This document shows positions 50,298 to 63,212 of a stretch of DNA of 64,000 bases, one piece after another. The translations under genes were made by a program, and so were the position numbers. Origin of the DNA: Euryodendron excelsum (taxonomy: Eukaryota; Streptophyta; Magnoliopsida; Ericales; Pentaphylacaceae); NCBI GenBank assembly GCA_033060915.1, contig CM065379.1, forward strand, positions 39,974,818 to 40,038,817. The letters are read 5' to 3'. Under the pieces are notes generated by a model. The model saw only the letters and a list, made by a program, of their open reading frames with translations. It was not told where the DNA came from and searched no databases. Numbering within the stretch: the first letter of the stretch is position 1; every line of letters starts with the position of its first letter.

Positions 50298-50337
<40 letters not shown>

Positions 50338-50729
50338 AGAGGATGGCCATAACTCTATAATTCAATAATTGTCAAAATTCTGGTAGTCTATTACACCGAG
50401 CCTTATATAAAATTATAGGGAGACCAAAATAAAAGGACAGTCCAGTGAGAAAACAAATAAAACAAAACAAAAATCCTAAACAAATTCAACCTCCTGAATA
50501 AATTAAAATTCCCAAAAACTAAGTTTCTTAGTTTTTGCCTCCTTTATGATCTCCATCACCATATAGCCCCTTCTAAATTTAAACACAAAACCCTGATTCC
50601 TAATCACTTTCTTCATTGACCACAATAGCCCCTACCATTCCTACTCAGCCCAATTCACTACAACGACCAGCCCCGCTTTACTGCAACTCTGCAAGCACTA
50701 CCCTGATTCCTAATCACTTTCTTCAACTT

Positions 50730-50794
<65 letters not shown>

Positions 50795-53707
50795 ACACAG
50801 AATATATACATATTGTAACTATGCAACAATCTAAAATTCGTTATGGAATCTAAGCCAAAGGTTTCAATAATATAGATAAAACATCATCGTGGTGATTAGG
50901 ATTCTTTCTTGATTTCAAGAATCAGAGGTTGCAATGAAGATTGGGTGATCTTACATATGGTTTATCTTTTCTTAGCGTTGAAATGAAACAAACTTATAGT
51001 TTGGATCTTCACCACTGAGAACTGAATTAGAGCAACTAGAGCTTAGCTTAAGGTCACGGAATTGAGCAAAGTGTAGAGTTCTGCTTGTGTATCTCAGGCT
51101 GAAGTCTGTTTGGTAAATGCTAGCCAGACTCTACTAGATCTCAATCTGCTCCTAGGAAGAGAGAGAGATAGAGAGGAGAAAAACTACTTGCTTCTGTTCC
51201 AGATAAACAAAGAACACTAAGGAGGAAGTTAAGTGATGAAGATTACAAAGCGAACAAAGAAAACATTTAAGGCAAAAGGGCACACTTTCCAAACACCAAT
51301 TTACTGCTAGTCCTTACTACTTTCTATATTTTTCTCCTCTCTCCTCTTTCTCTGTATTTTCTCATTGACTTTTGACCTTTGATTACTAATCGGCCATTTT
51401 TTTAAGAAGTTAGAAGCAGCTGCAAGCTTTTCGCAGCAATCCCCAGCTAACTGTGGAAAGGGTTTCAAGCTTTCCTCAGAAATCCTCAAGGTTCCCGACC
51501 AGAAGTGGAAGGTTTTTGAGCAAAATTGTGATGTTCAGGACAAAACATGCAGAAACAACTTCATTTCAGTCAAAACCATGAATTTCGCATCTCTGTATGG
51601 TTTTTGTGCCAGTTACTCACAAATCCAAAATTTCCAAGCAAAAATTAATATAAATGAAATTTCATATTTCTTCTCCAATAAGTGTGGAGTACAAGGCACA
51701 CGGTAAAGATTAAACACCAGTTGGCTCATAGAGGCAGCCAACAAATAGAAACTAGTCCTGTACAATAGGCTGCTCTGTAGAACAGGTCCTCCTCCCCAAC
51801 CCCAACAAACAAAAAAAAAAACTCAATTTGTCCATATTTAAAGTCAATCTATGGACTATTTTATTTGTAATCAGCAAGTGATACTGCATATATGTCTTGC
51901 AAAGATAATATATAAAATATGTAATTTCACTCAATGCAAAGTGACATAATCTAATTGAATGGGTCCACAAATTCAGGCACAATCAAAAGAACATAAAGAT
52001 AGAATATCGAACCAACCCTGTGAGGTTCCTCGGAGCTTTCCCACTGCAATAAATTCCAATATCCTTTCCTTGACATCAGTTAATCCGTAATGATCTTCAT
52101 CGAGAATTTTTTGTGCCCGAAGTACATCAAAGTTCTCATCACTGCATTTAAATCAGAAGCATAGAAGATAACTCAAAGGTTGTATTTGAGTTCCGTCAAT
52201 AAGTTCCAGACCAACACTTTCTAATGCTTTTATTTTCATAAGCCAACAAAAGATCAGGTAAAAACAATTTTGAAGTCAAAGAAATCAATGGATGTGTCAT
52301 CAGTACAAGGTTGAATTCAGAATAGCCAGAACTTGAGAGTGACATAGACAATTGGACTAACCATGCACCAAACAGTTTGTATAAGAACCTTTTCAAACTA
52401 CTACTACTACTACTCATAGCAGTAGAAATAGTAGTAGCAGTGGTGGCAGTAGTAATGATGATGACGACTATAGTACAAGTGCTCAACATAGATTCTGAGT
52501 GTTCATAACAATGTGCATTTTTTATTACCAAAACTGGACTGCAAACGCCCTAAATTAATAAACCTCCATCAACAAAGCCAAAAGAGAAACCAAGTCAGGT
52601 TAGCACCTTACACCTTACATTCACATGCAGCTGAGTGAAGAGAATGAAGCTGCAGTTCCAGCAATGGCAATATGCTAAAGATCCTGTCCATTTATTTGTC
52701 CATAAAACTAAAATACAGACTGAAGTTTTTATAGTTCATTAGGAAAGGAAATTTACTTTAAACCAATAGTTTGACCTTGTAGCATAAACCTATGACGATC
52801 CATAAACCACTGCTGCATCAGCCTACATATTGTAGGACAGTATTACTTACTTTGTATACAACTTAAGACAGAATTTATTGCACCTACAAGGAATGAAGTA
52901 ATATCGATACAAACAAGAAACCATTGAACTCCAAAGACAAAAAAGAACAAACATTGACAAACCAAAATCAAACAAGAGTTCCCATATGTTCTGTTTCCCA
53001 ATATATAATTCTAAAAGGACAGAAGTAGAATGAAATCCCAAAGCAAAACAAACGTTGTGTGCAATAATAGAACCAAAAATCAGTGAAAGAAGCAAATTAA
53101 AATCCCGAAGCATTCAGAAAGTCTGCGTCAATAAAAGAAACAAATAATTTGTTTCTACCAAAATATGTAGGATAATCATAATTCAACAAATTATATGAAT
53201 AGCTTTTCAAACTTGCCAATTTGAGCATGATGTCATTTTAACCGAATAGAAAAGGTTCCCAGGGGAAAATTAGAGAGACGAGTGGAAAAGAAACTGAGGT
53301 ACAAACCTATAATTACCCCAAGGCAATGCCGTCAACCAATCCAGATAATTACGGGTCACATTAAATTCACTTGAACTGGCCTCCAACAGCTGAAGTTTTG
53401 TCAGTTCTTCTTCTATAACTTGCAATACATGAGGTGGGCATTTGTCCTTATTCGGCTCAATTCTTTCCCTAAACTTTGCTGCAGCAGAGGTACAAAAGAG
53501 AAACATGTCAAATCAATGCTGAAATGTAATTACATCAAGTCCAAAATACAACACTCAATTGAGGGTGCAAACAAGCCGACCCAAAGTAAAGTCATAGAGC
53601 TCAGCATTTTCAGCTGGCTCGAGCTCGACCAAATTCAGCAAACATGGTCGCTCCACTAAAAAATAATCCAAGTTACAAGCGTCACTCAATTTCACGACTG
53701 GATTAAA

Positions 53708-53739
<32 letters not shown>

Positions 53740-56700
53740 CTAGCGCTATGAAGTGATTTTGGAAAGAAAGAAAACTATAGTGGTTTTCTAGGAGGGTTGT
53801 CATGTTCCTACTGGCCAAAGACCTGGCATAAAGATACTTCCAAGCAGAGGACACTTCTCAAAATTTCTTTCCACAAAAGTTCAAACAACAAAAATATAAA
53901 TAAAATTTTTGGTCCAAAGAACCTGTCATGTGACCGGAAACAACTCTATCATTCCTTTTCAGAAGTCTGTATTCAAGTAATCTACACCTTCAATTATAAC
54001 TTAACACCAGAACTCAATGTCTTCACAAAACCAGAACAAGGACTTTAATCAATGCCTTCATGAGCCTTGATCATTCAAAGTTGAGGATGGAATTGATTGA
54101 GCTCAACTTGTTTAAAAAATGAACCCCCCCACAAAAAAAAAAACCCAACCATGCCTCTGGTCCTGGGTTCGATTCCCCCTCCCCCTCCCCGGGATTTGGC
54201 CCTTTGATGAACCAAAAAAAATAATGAATTCATTTTTAAGTTTGGTTTCACCAAACCAAACAAGTTTGAACAAGCTTAAAACGAGAAAAGCAGCTTGTTC
54301 AGTTTTCAAACGTAATATTTCTCCAACTGAAGGTTGGATTGGCACTCAAAGTCACCTTGAGTCACCACATCACAAGATTGCGATCATATATGATGTAGCA
54401 CAGCTTTGGGAAACTTGGTCCGAGGCCGCCTGCAAGTGTGTTTTGTGATGGGTTTTGGCTATGGAAAGCTGATAAGTTTAGGGTTCTAACATCGAGAAGA
54501 AAGAAATAAAGGGTTTGGACAGGAATAGGTCAGGATTGATTTCTAAAAGGCAGGTAGCAGAATTTATGGAATTTAGTCGCAAAAATTCTCTGGACAGCTA
54601 CTGTTTTGAAGATTTTAGGTGTTAATTAAAGGGCCAAACGTAGGGGAATAGTTGAGGTCAATTGGCAATCAATAGGTTAGGGTTTGGGGGCTGAAAATGG
54701 GACTTTTCTAGGGGTGCAAACAGAAACCATAGAATACTAACTTCATGGAAGAGATAAAGTAAAAGGAGGAGAAGAAACAACTAGGAATTCCTCCCAGACT
54801 TACCTAGGAACTATCTCCTAAGAGAAGGCTGCACAATGCATCACACAGTTTCAAAAGCTTCATACAAATTCTCAAACTCTCAACTCAAATGAATAGCAAT
54901 AAGACTATACAAGTGTGTATAGGTTGTTGGGCTCTCCTAATTCTACAGGGACGATGACTCCAAAATTAGAAAACTAAGAAATTTTGACTAACTAAAATAT
55001 TTCAGACCTAATAAAGAGTCCATATAAGATGCAAAATGATATCTGACTCGTAATATTACCCAAACGATATCTGATTCACTAAACCACACTATCCTTGACT
55101 CTTAAAACCTAATAAAACATAAAAAGTCTGTCCAGCAGCATTATAACTCAAAAAATCCATTAAAATTAAAGCTCAAGTTTACCCTAAACAAGTTAATCAA
55201 ACATCCAAAGCATGCTTCGTGTGAAATTCTAGATTTTCCCCTCTTCTTTTTTCCATGCTTGGCATCAATGTGGTATCCTCTGTTGTTTGTGTAAATAAAG
55301 TGTATGTAGGGTGTTATTTAACCCTAACACACGTAAGGTTTATTTATATTAGGCATAAGCCTTTTACCAGTTGTGTTTAACTAATGTGGGACTAAACATA
55401 ACATAACATAACATAACATACTCTAACACTCCCCCTCGAGCTGGAGAATAAATATCAATAAGTCCCAGCTTGTTACACAATAATTCTAACCGTGGCTTAA
55501 ACAAAGATTTAGTAAACATATCAGCTAACAGAGTGCCGGTAGACACAAAGGGAGTAACAATCACACCAACTGTCAGCTTCTCGTGAACCAAATGACAATC
55601 AACCTCAATATACTTAGTCCTCTCATGAAAAACTAGATTAGATGCAATGTGGATTGTAGCTTGATTATCACAAAATAAATTCATAGGCAGCTGCACATTG
55701 AATCCTATTTCCTCAAGCAAGGAGCGCACCCACACAATCTCACAAGTAATATGAGTCATGGCTCGATATTCGGCTTCTACACTAGATCGAGCCACAACAG
55801 TCTGTTTTTTACTCTTCCAATTGACAAGATTTCCATCTAGAAAGACACAATATCCTGTGGTAAATCGCCTATCAGATAGAGACCCTGTCCAATCAGAATC
55901 TGTGAACGCCTTAACACGTAAGTGTCCACTTGCCCAATAAAACAAATCACGCCCTGGATGAGCCTTAAGACACCTCACAAGTCTAAGTACTGCTTCCCAA
56001 CGTAGAAGACTAGGTACAGACATAAACTGGCTCACCATACTGACTGCAAAGGAAATATCAGGATGTGTGATTGTAACATAGTTCAACTAACCAACCCAGC
56101 GGCGATATTGATCTGGGTTAGGGAGTAACTCCCTCTGATCAACACATAGTTTCACATTAGGATCAATGGGAGTCTCAACAAGTTTATCTCCCAATAGTCC
56201 AGTCTCTTGTAAAATATCCAACACATACTTTCTTTGAGACAAGCTAATACCATCTTTAGATTATGCCACCTCAACACCTAAGAAATATCGTAATTTTCCC
56301 AAGTCCTTAGTATAAAACTGCTGCTGTAGGAAGGTTTTCAACTCATCGATACCTTTCTGATCATCACCAGTTATAATAATGTCATCCACATAGACAATCA
56401 ACAATACTTTTCCCTTTGTCGACGTGAGAGAAAAAACAGAATGATCTGACTCACTACGACACATGCCAAACCTCAGAACAGAATCACTAAACTTGCCAAA
56501 CCAAGCTTTAGGAGATTGCTTAAAGCCATACAATGCTTTACGGAGGCGACATACCCGATTACGCTCCCCCTGAGCAACAGACCCTGGTGGTTGCTCTATG
56601 TAGACTTCCTCATGAAGGTCACCATGCAGGAAGGCATTTTTGTCATACAATTAAAATAAAGGCCAGCCAAGATTAGCAACAAGAGACAGAAGAATACGAA

Positions 56701-59700
56701 CAGACCCATGCTTGGCAACGGGAGAGAAAGTCTCAGCATAATCAACACCATAAATCTGAGTATAGCCTTTAGCAACAAGACAGGCCTTATAGCATGCAAC
56801 AGACCCATTTGGATGGTATTTTAAAGTGAACACCCATCGACACCCGACGGTAGTTTTGTCAAACAAAAGAGATACCAAGTCCCAAGTGCCATTATGGTGA
56901 AGGGCCTCATCTTCCATAGCCATCCACCACTCGAAAATAGATAAGGCTTCCTGGACAGTATTAGGAACAAATATGGACGAAACAGAAGTGACAAAGGCAC
57001 GAAGGGAGGGACATAAGTGTGCACAAGAGACCTAACGAGCATAGGATGAGAAGTGCAAGCGCGAGTACCTTTGCGAAGAGCAATAGGAAGTGAAGCAAGA
57101 GAAGGTGGTGACGTTGGTTCTGAATCGGGCGATGGCTCAGGATCTTGCAACAAGGCGGTCGAGATGGGCGGGGGCGGAGGTGGTGCAGAAGGAACCTTCG
57201 GCTGATGAGTATATACCTGTAGTGGGAGCGGAGGAGCGGACGGAGAAGGAACCGAGGTGAGGATATAATGAGACGGATCCAGTGGGACAGAAGACGGGAA
57301 AAAAGGTAAGGACTCATTGAAGGTGACATCAGCATACACAAACTCAAGTCAGAGAGACGGAGAATAACACCAATATCCCTTTTAGGTCCGAGAGTACCCA
57401 AGAAAGACACATTTAATGGATTGGGGATCCAGTTTATCCCGCCCAAGACCAAGAGTATAAACATAACATGTGCAACCAAAAACCTTAAAAGGCAGAGAAA
57501 ACAGAGAGTGACAAGGAAACAAAACGTCATATGAAATTTGACCCCCTAAGACCAAGGAAGGCATGCAATTAATGAGATACCCGGTAGTAAGAACAACATC
57601 GCTTCAAAAAGATTTAGGAACTTGGCGCTGAAATAAAAGGGCACGGGTGACATCTAACATATGACGCAACTTACGTTCAGCAACCCCATTCTGTTGGGGA
57701 GTGCAAGAACAAGAAGATTGATGAATAATACCATGGTCATCAAGAAAAACAGATAAAAGAGTACGAAAATATTCTGCAGCATTATCAGTATGAAGAATAT
57801 GAATAGGAACATCAAACTGAGTTTTTATTTCCTAATAAAAAGATATAAAAATGGCATACAACTCAGAACGTGCTTTCATAAGATAAACATAAGTAAGACG
57901 GGAATAATCATTCACAAAAATAACAAAATACTGAAATCCAGAGCGTGACGGAACACAGAAAGGACCCCAAATATCGGAATGAACTAAATGAAAAGGACGC
58001 GACACACGACTCTCGACTCTAGGAGAAAAAGAAACACGGTGATGCTTACTAAATTGACAAACTTCACAAGGTAAATTAGTAACACGACTACAAGACGGAA
58101 CTAAGCGTTTAAGATTTTGGAAAGACGGATGACCAAGGCGACAATAAAGCTGGTATGCAAAAACTGAGGACTAGAGGGCAACAGAAGGCGGGAGCTCGTC
58201 ATCAGTAAAGTAATAGAGACCACCCAACTCAGTAACCCCACCGATCTTCCTCCCCGTTGTAAGATCCTGAAAAACACAGTAACCAAGAAAGAATGTGACA
58301 GAACAATTTAAGGATTTAGTAAACTTACTGACAGACAGGAGACTATATGGAAAACGAGAAACATGAAAAACAGAGTCCAAAAAAAGTGATGAATTTAAAG
58401 TAACGGAACCTAAACCGGCTATGTGAGAATTGAAACCATCAGCTAAGGTAATATGTGAAGACTGCCCAATAGGACGAGAGCCAGACAAAATAGCGGAAGC
58501 ACCAGTCATATGATCATTAGCACCAAAATCAATGATCCATGGAGAATGAGAAGCAAGGCCAGCAAAGGAAGAACCTGTCTGAGCAAAGGTAGCAGTGGAG
58601 GATGGCAGAGGAGATGGTTGTAGAGACATGAGACGGTGGTATTCATTCTTTGAAATAGTAACCACACACGGAGCAGAGCTAGGTGACCCGGTAAACTGAA
58701 GCCCATCATGCTCAGAAACAGTAGCCTGATGTGCAAAAGGGTGGCCATTAAGTTGCCAACAACGATCAACTGTATGATTAGTCCCCTTACAATAAGTACA
58801 AAACCGAGAAACACGACCCCGACCACAGCCAGTAACTCCTGACTGCTGACCCATACGCCCAGAATCACAACTGGGACCAACAGAAACACGGCCACCTTGA
58901 CCAGAGTCACGACCAAAACTACCACGTGCCCCTCCTCCAGACTCATGACCACCACACCCAAAACCACGAAAAAGAGGACCACTAGAAACTGAAGCAACGA
59001 AAGCAGACTGATCAGAAGGCAATGAAGACACAGAACTAGTATCAGATATAGAGACCTGGCAAAGGCGACTGAACACTTCACTGAGGGAAGATAACTCATG
59101 ACCTCCTAGCAACTGAGAACGAATCGGATCATAAGACTTAGGCAAACCATTCAAGAAGCGAGTCACATAAAGAGACTCACTTTGTCAACGCATAACCTTA
59201 ATATCAGTAGAAAGAGGCTGACAAATATTGAGCTCCTCACAAACACGACTGAACTTAGTATAATATGTCTCCAAAGAAGAGTCACCAGACCCAGAGTAAA
59301 ATAGTCCTGATACAAATCAAAAGTCCGACGTAGATTATTAACCCCAGAATATAACTCCTGAGTTCGTTGCCAAACCTGTTTAGCGGTGTCCAAAGACATT
59401 AGTGCACCACTAATATCAAGCTCCGTACTATTCCACAATTTAAGGCGAATTTGGGCATCCTCAATATTCCAATGGGTAAGTGCAGTAGTGGCAATAGGAG
59501 CATCATCAGTGAGAAAATCATGTTGCTTGAAGCCCAAAAAAGATGTCTCAATAGATTTAGCCCAAATAACATAGTTCTTTCCATTCAAACGAATAACAGT
59601 GATGGAAAACATGTTAGGGGACCAGTGGTGAGAAACAACAGGAGTAGGAGAACTAGAAGTACTGAAAACAGCACTAGTAGTCATCTCAAATAGTAATGGA

Positions 59701-61283
59701 GGAGCACAAAGCCAAAAACAAGGGCTGAAAGAACTATTAACAAAATACCAGAGTAATCCCAGAAAAGAATAATCATGTACCAACTTCGAAGATCATCTAG
59801 AGCATGATAGCAGCCCCAAGAAGTGCAGGGAAAGAAGAAAACAAGCCCAAATCAGTCCCACAGGCAAAGTCGTCGATGGAAAAGAGCCAAAAACAGCCTA
59901 CCGAACCAACAAATGAGCAAGAAAACACCAAGGAAGCCTCGACAATAGTAAATCGGCACCCATAGAACAAGATTCAAGCAACCAAAAGCCTGGGTAATCG
60001 CGCAAACAGAAGATCGAAAAATGGGGCTAAAAAATTCCAAAAAAGCTTCAAAAATAGAAAACTCACATCAAATGGCTCCAAAAAAATTTCGGAAAAATTA
60101 TCATAATATCCAGAAGGTGAAAACGAGTTGGAGTGGAGCATCCCGAACTTCAGACGATCAGCTAGGGCTGACGTCAGCATGACGGCCCTAGAAAATGGGG
60201 TGGTTATGATGATCAGTCTACTCCAACGTGTTCTAGGTGTCGAGTTTGGGTTTTGAAGGAGAGATTAGGGTCGAGTTATGGTCGAGTTAGGGTTTCGGCA
60301 GTAGCTGGCGTGGTTGACAGTGGCTGGCATGGTTGACAGTGGCAGTTATAGAGGATCTAGACTAGGCTCTGATACCATGTTGTTTGTGTGAATAAAGTGT
60401 ATGTAGGGTGTTCTTTAACCCTACCACACGTAAGGTTTATTTATATTAGGCATAAGCCTTTTACCAGTTGTGTTTAACCAATGTGGGACTAAACATAACA
60501 TAACATAACATACTCTAACACAACCCTTAAAGAGTGTAGTAGTCTACTTTACAAAATCTTGTATGTACATGACTAATGACTTGATGGAAAATCCATACCA
60601 TCTGATCTAGAATCTAGTAATATTTTTTGTTAATCCAGATACGATAAGTATTTGTCACAATAAGGAAGGATCGGAAGAAATAACATCATCCAATTTGATT
60701 AACAGCATGACCTTCAATGTCTTCAAGTGTTTGCTGCACGCACTGTTATGAATGTTGATTGCAGGAGTGTTACAGACACCTCTTGTGCAAGTACCAAGTG
60801 ACAAGAGGGGAAAGCTTCCTACAATTATCTAGTTCTGATGTAAATGTACCAGAAAAGAACTAACCAGAAAGTGCTGTTTTGTCATCTGTCTCCAGCCCCA
60901 GTTCCTGCAGCAAGGCAAACAGATTTATATTCAAATAAGGCTCTTATTTGATATGAGCGAATTTAGTGAACCAGCTTAACAATTCAAAAGCTCCCTGTTA
61001 ACATACTGTTCAGCATAAAGAGTATGCTGCTACAGTTTCACACACCTTCTTTATGGCCTTAAGCTGCTCGTTTAACAAGTAACGGCGCTGCTCGCCGCTT
61101 ATTTTTTCTTCAATTGCTTTTGCTATTGATTCCTAATAATACACAGAAAAACTAATGAACAAATTGACATTCAACAACCATGGACAGCTTTGACATAAAA
61201 ATACTAGCAGCTCATACCTGAATCTTACTGATCTCCATTTCTTTCTTCACTAATTCCAGAGTAAGTTTTAACCGTGTATAGAC
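42096..61283 (-). CDS. LON1: Lon protease, mitochondrial (LON1), 3' part of gene
   Basis: ATP-dependent serine protease of the mitochondrial matrix that removes damaged proteins. Thirteen exons: 61218-61283, 61046-61132, 60865-60904, 53307-53478, 52017-52141, 50064-50194, 49862-49966, 49570-49683, 48584-48751, 44082-44183, 43564-43830, 42411-42929 and 42096-42281. All introns are GT-AG, phases agree, 2082 nt and 693 aa to the TAA. The coiled middle region starts [20 protein letters not shown]. Walker A is GPPGVGKT (50151-50174), Walker B VLIDEIDK (near 49862-49885), arginine-finger region NPLLDRME. Protease Ser is in DGPSAG (codon 42528-42530), its Lys in GGVKEK (42276-42278). The sequence matches plant LON1 rather than peroxisomal LON2. 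Exon 43564-43830 is an acidic variable linker. N-terminal exons (transit peptide, LAN domain) lie past 64000. No disabling change seen. Confidence 0.95.
44184..47193. other. LON1 intron, non-coding part
   Basis: Non-coding intron DNA with poly(A) at 44837-44851 and a (GACA)n tract near 45515-45535. No exon fits here: the flanking exons join directly as [14 protein letters not shown], as in known LON1 proteins. Open frames such as 45710-45949 carry no motif. Confidence 0.6.
47194..48039. mobile_element. Non-autonomous hAT-like element in LON1 intron
   Basis: 846 bp between TAGGGCAACAACCTGG (47194) and its inverted partner CCAAGTTGTAGCCCTA (ending 48039), 14 of 16 bases matching. Both subterminal zones are rich in GGGCTGGGC/GCCCAAGCCC motifs, as in plant hAT MITEs. 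Flanking octamers TGCTTTAG and CGCTTCAA agree at 5 of 8, and all differences are transitions, compatible with an aged target duplication. It lies in the 4.4-kb intron 44184-48583. Confidence 0.5.
50272..50334. repeat. (GAA)n(GA)n microsatellite in LON1 intron
   Basis: About ten GAA units (50272-50302) run into about sixteen GA units (50303-50334), 78 bp upstream (in LON1 sense) of the exon that encodes Walker A. Confidence 0.95.
50731..50790. repeat. (CT)n(CA)n compound microsatellite
   Basis: Seventeen CT units followed by about thirteen CA units within the LON1 intron 50195-52016. The rest of that intron is non-coding sequence without recognisable elements. Confidence 0.95.
53713..53739. 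repeat. (GT)n microsatellite in LON1 intron
   Basis: About thirteen GT units in the proximal part of the 7.4-kb intron 53479-60864. Confidence 0.95.
53740..55280. other. LON1 intron, proximal non-coding part
   Basis: Non-coding. Contains an isolated RNA polymerase III box B-like GGTTCGATTCC (54167) without a convincing box A, and two hAT-end-like GGGTGCAAAC motifs at 53564 and 54714 in the same orientation. No gene. Confidence 0.4.
55281..55428 (-). repeat. Copia 3' LTR
   Basis: 148 bp, TG...CA termini on both strands. Carries five ACATA-type units near the TGTTAGAG end. Confidence 0.93.
55430..59684 (-). pseudogene. Copia gag-pol pseudogene
   Basis: Minus-strand order: Gag from MTTSAVF (59684) with [19 protein letters not shown]; a frameshift near 59283; zinc knuckle [14 protein letters not shown] (58759-58800); protease motif [12 protein letters not shown] with the active-site triad DSG changed to DFG (58522-58530); integrase with HPSFQNLKR.., [19 protein letters not shown] and [10 protein letters not shown] (58160-57560); RT with [31 protein letters not shown] and YVDD (56381-56392); RNase H with [20 protein letters not shown] and [11 protein letters not shown]. 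In-frame stops occur at 57833-57835, about 57604, 56651-56653, 56261-56263 and 56087-56089. The order PR-IN-RT-RH is diagnostic of Copia. Confidence 0.93.
60365..60377 (-). other. Primer-binding site (initiator tRNA-Met)
   Basis: The minus strand reads TGGTATCAGAGCC immediately internal to the 5' LTR, the classical plant Copia primer site. Confidence 0.92.
60378..60520 (-). repeat. Copia 5' LTR
   Basis: 143 bp, four substitutions and one 5-bp unit different from the 3' LTR. Confidence 0.93.
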
Positions 61284-62699
61284 CTGATACGGAAAATATT
61301 AGAGAGTTATAATATCTATGAATGTAAATAATATATAAATCATCCTCAGGGAAACACATTTTTTGTACATCTTTCATGGATATATTGGGAACTCATCCCT
61401 CACAAAATAAAAATATTTGTTCAGAAATGTCTTCGTAACATACTTCACATCCAGATGAATAGAAGACAGCAAAAGAGATGTCTCCACTATCTGTATGCTT
61501 GTGTAGTAATTAGGAAGAAAAACTAAAGCAGCTATTCCTCAATTGTCACCTAGACCAGCTTAATTGATTTCAGCTTGAGGCTATGTTGAGCAATGGAATT
61601 CTTCAAATATTTCATATCTCTGAACACTATTACCTACCTTATCGTTTTCCGTGGTCCTTGAGACCTTAAAAAACAAACAAATCAAATTCTAACAGATGGG
61701 TTTGTTGAGGCTGAATAACCCCCTTAATTTACGATTTCCTTTTGCAACAAAATTAATTATTCTCCGAGAGAAAGAGACTTGGGAGTATAACTCAGAGGTA
61801 AGGCGGAAAAAACTGAGGAATAGATGTTTTCCTACAGAATAGAAGAATAACATTGCAAACAATTGTAAAACAGCAATAACAAGTTTTTCTATACAAAGAG
61901 AGCAATAAGCTGTGTATCTTTAGGCAAAATAATATATATATATATATATATATTTTATGAACAAATCTATATCTGTCTATATACAATATAGAAAAGGAGG
62001 TCATGATCGCTGGTTGCGACAAGTGACTTATTTTAAGTGGCTCTTTAAGTTTTGTTAATAGCTTCCCTCTCAAAAAGAATAAATGGTCTTTTTAAGTATT
62101 TGAGCAATCCCTTTGGCTAATTGAATTTATTTTTTTTAACTACGGATCATTGTAGTTATTTACTTCATGTATTTTGTAGCAGAAAACTTATAGCACTATA
62201 CATTGGATCCATTGAATTACAATTGGTCTGTAAATATGTGAGCTGCCTCTTAGGCTCACTGTATTCATTTTTTTGAATTTTGGTTCATTGTATTTCTTTA
62301 GTTCATGTATTTTATAGAACAAAACTTACACCACTATACATTGTATCTATTAAATTCATGTGAAATGTATCTTTTCTATCTCAATAACTCCTTTAACAAT
62401 TCATTTAGATACATGAACTATTGCTAATTATGACACTTCTTTGAAAAAATGTTAATTAAATCATCCCTCTTATCAAAACTATCACTGCCAAAAATTCTGG
62501 AAGAACAACATTTTCCTAAAAAAAAAAACCATTGGAATGTTTTATTTAGTACTGTTAATGTGTGGAACAGCATTCAAACAAGGACAATTGTTTTGTTAGG
62601 ACTGAACAAATACAAAAAGTTCAAAAAATTAAAAACAAATGCACGGGTCTAAAACTAGTTAATTGTATAAAGTAAGACCAACTTAAGGGGGCAAACCCT
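61284..62699. other. LON1 intron, non-coding
   Basis: AT-rich with a (TA)n tract at 61929-61951. I searched the minus strand for the next upstream LON1 exon (the block ending near EVLEELD) and did not find it, so the intron probably extends past 64000. Confidence 0.5.
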
Positions 62700-63169
62700 T
62701 CACAAAAGCTAAAGCAAAGATAAGCAGTCTACACATCTACAGGAATATACAAATTCCCCAAAAAATCCACAAAAGAAGATCAACAGAAAGCTCTAGAGTC
62801 TGACATCGACAAAATAGAGAAAGGAGAATGATTCCCTCCAAACAGTGAGTCATACTTCCTTCAAAAGCTCTTCGGTTCCTCTTACGCCTCTCTCTCTACC
62901 TAGGGCAACCACAACCCCAAGAAGTCAATAAAGTCACAACAGAAAAAGGCATAAGTCATAAGTCATGACCCACTCCATTTCAAACAAGGAGAAAATCCAG
63001 CTCCAAACATCTCTGGCCACTAGGCAGTGAAGGAGGAGGTGGTTTACAGATTCTGCACTTCTCTTGCACGTATAGCACCACCAGTCCAAAATGAACAACT
63101 TCCTCTTGCTTATGTTGTCAACCCCAATAATAGCCTCCAAAAAAGCCGTCCATGCAAAGAACCACCTTG

Positions 63170-63212
<43 letters not shown>

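Larger units (their letters stand above)
55281..60520 (-). mobile_element. Full-length Copia retrotransposon in LON1 intron
   Basis: A 5.24-kb element, same orientation as LON1. The LTRs are short: 3' LTR 55281-55428 (148 bp) and 5' LTR 60378-60520 (143 bp). They differ by four substitutions and one 5-bp ACATA-type unit. On the minus strand they begin TGTTAGAGTATG and end ACAAACAACA. The primer-binding site TGGTATCAGAGCC (complementary to initiator tRNA-Met) occupies 60365-60377, directly next to the 5' LTR. The polypurine tract CTCGAGGGGGAG (55429-55440) precedes the 3' LTR. Flanking pentamers TCCTC and CAACC do not match. Gag-pol is full length but disabled. Confidence 0.95.

Noticed and set aside
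54150..54200. tRNA or SINE head
   Set aside because: GGTTCGATTCC is a good box B, but there is no box A at the right distance and C-runs surround it.
53561..54730. hAT MITE bounded by GGGTGCAAAC motifs
   Set aside because: The two motifs are in the same orientation, so they do not form an inverted repeat.
56961..57530. 189-aa Leu-rich ORF
   Set aside because: Out-of-frame shadow of the Copia integrase/RT linker region.
58506..59099. 197-aa Val/Leu-rich ORF
   Set aside because: Alternative frame of the Gag/protease region; the true frame has the zinc knuckle and protease motif.
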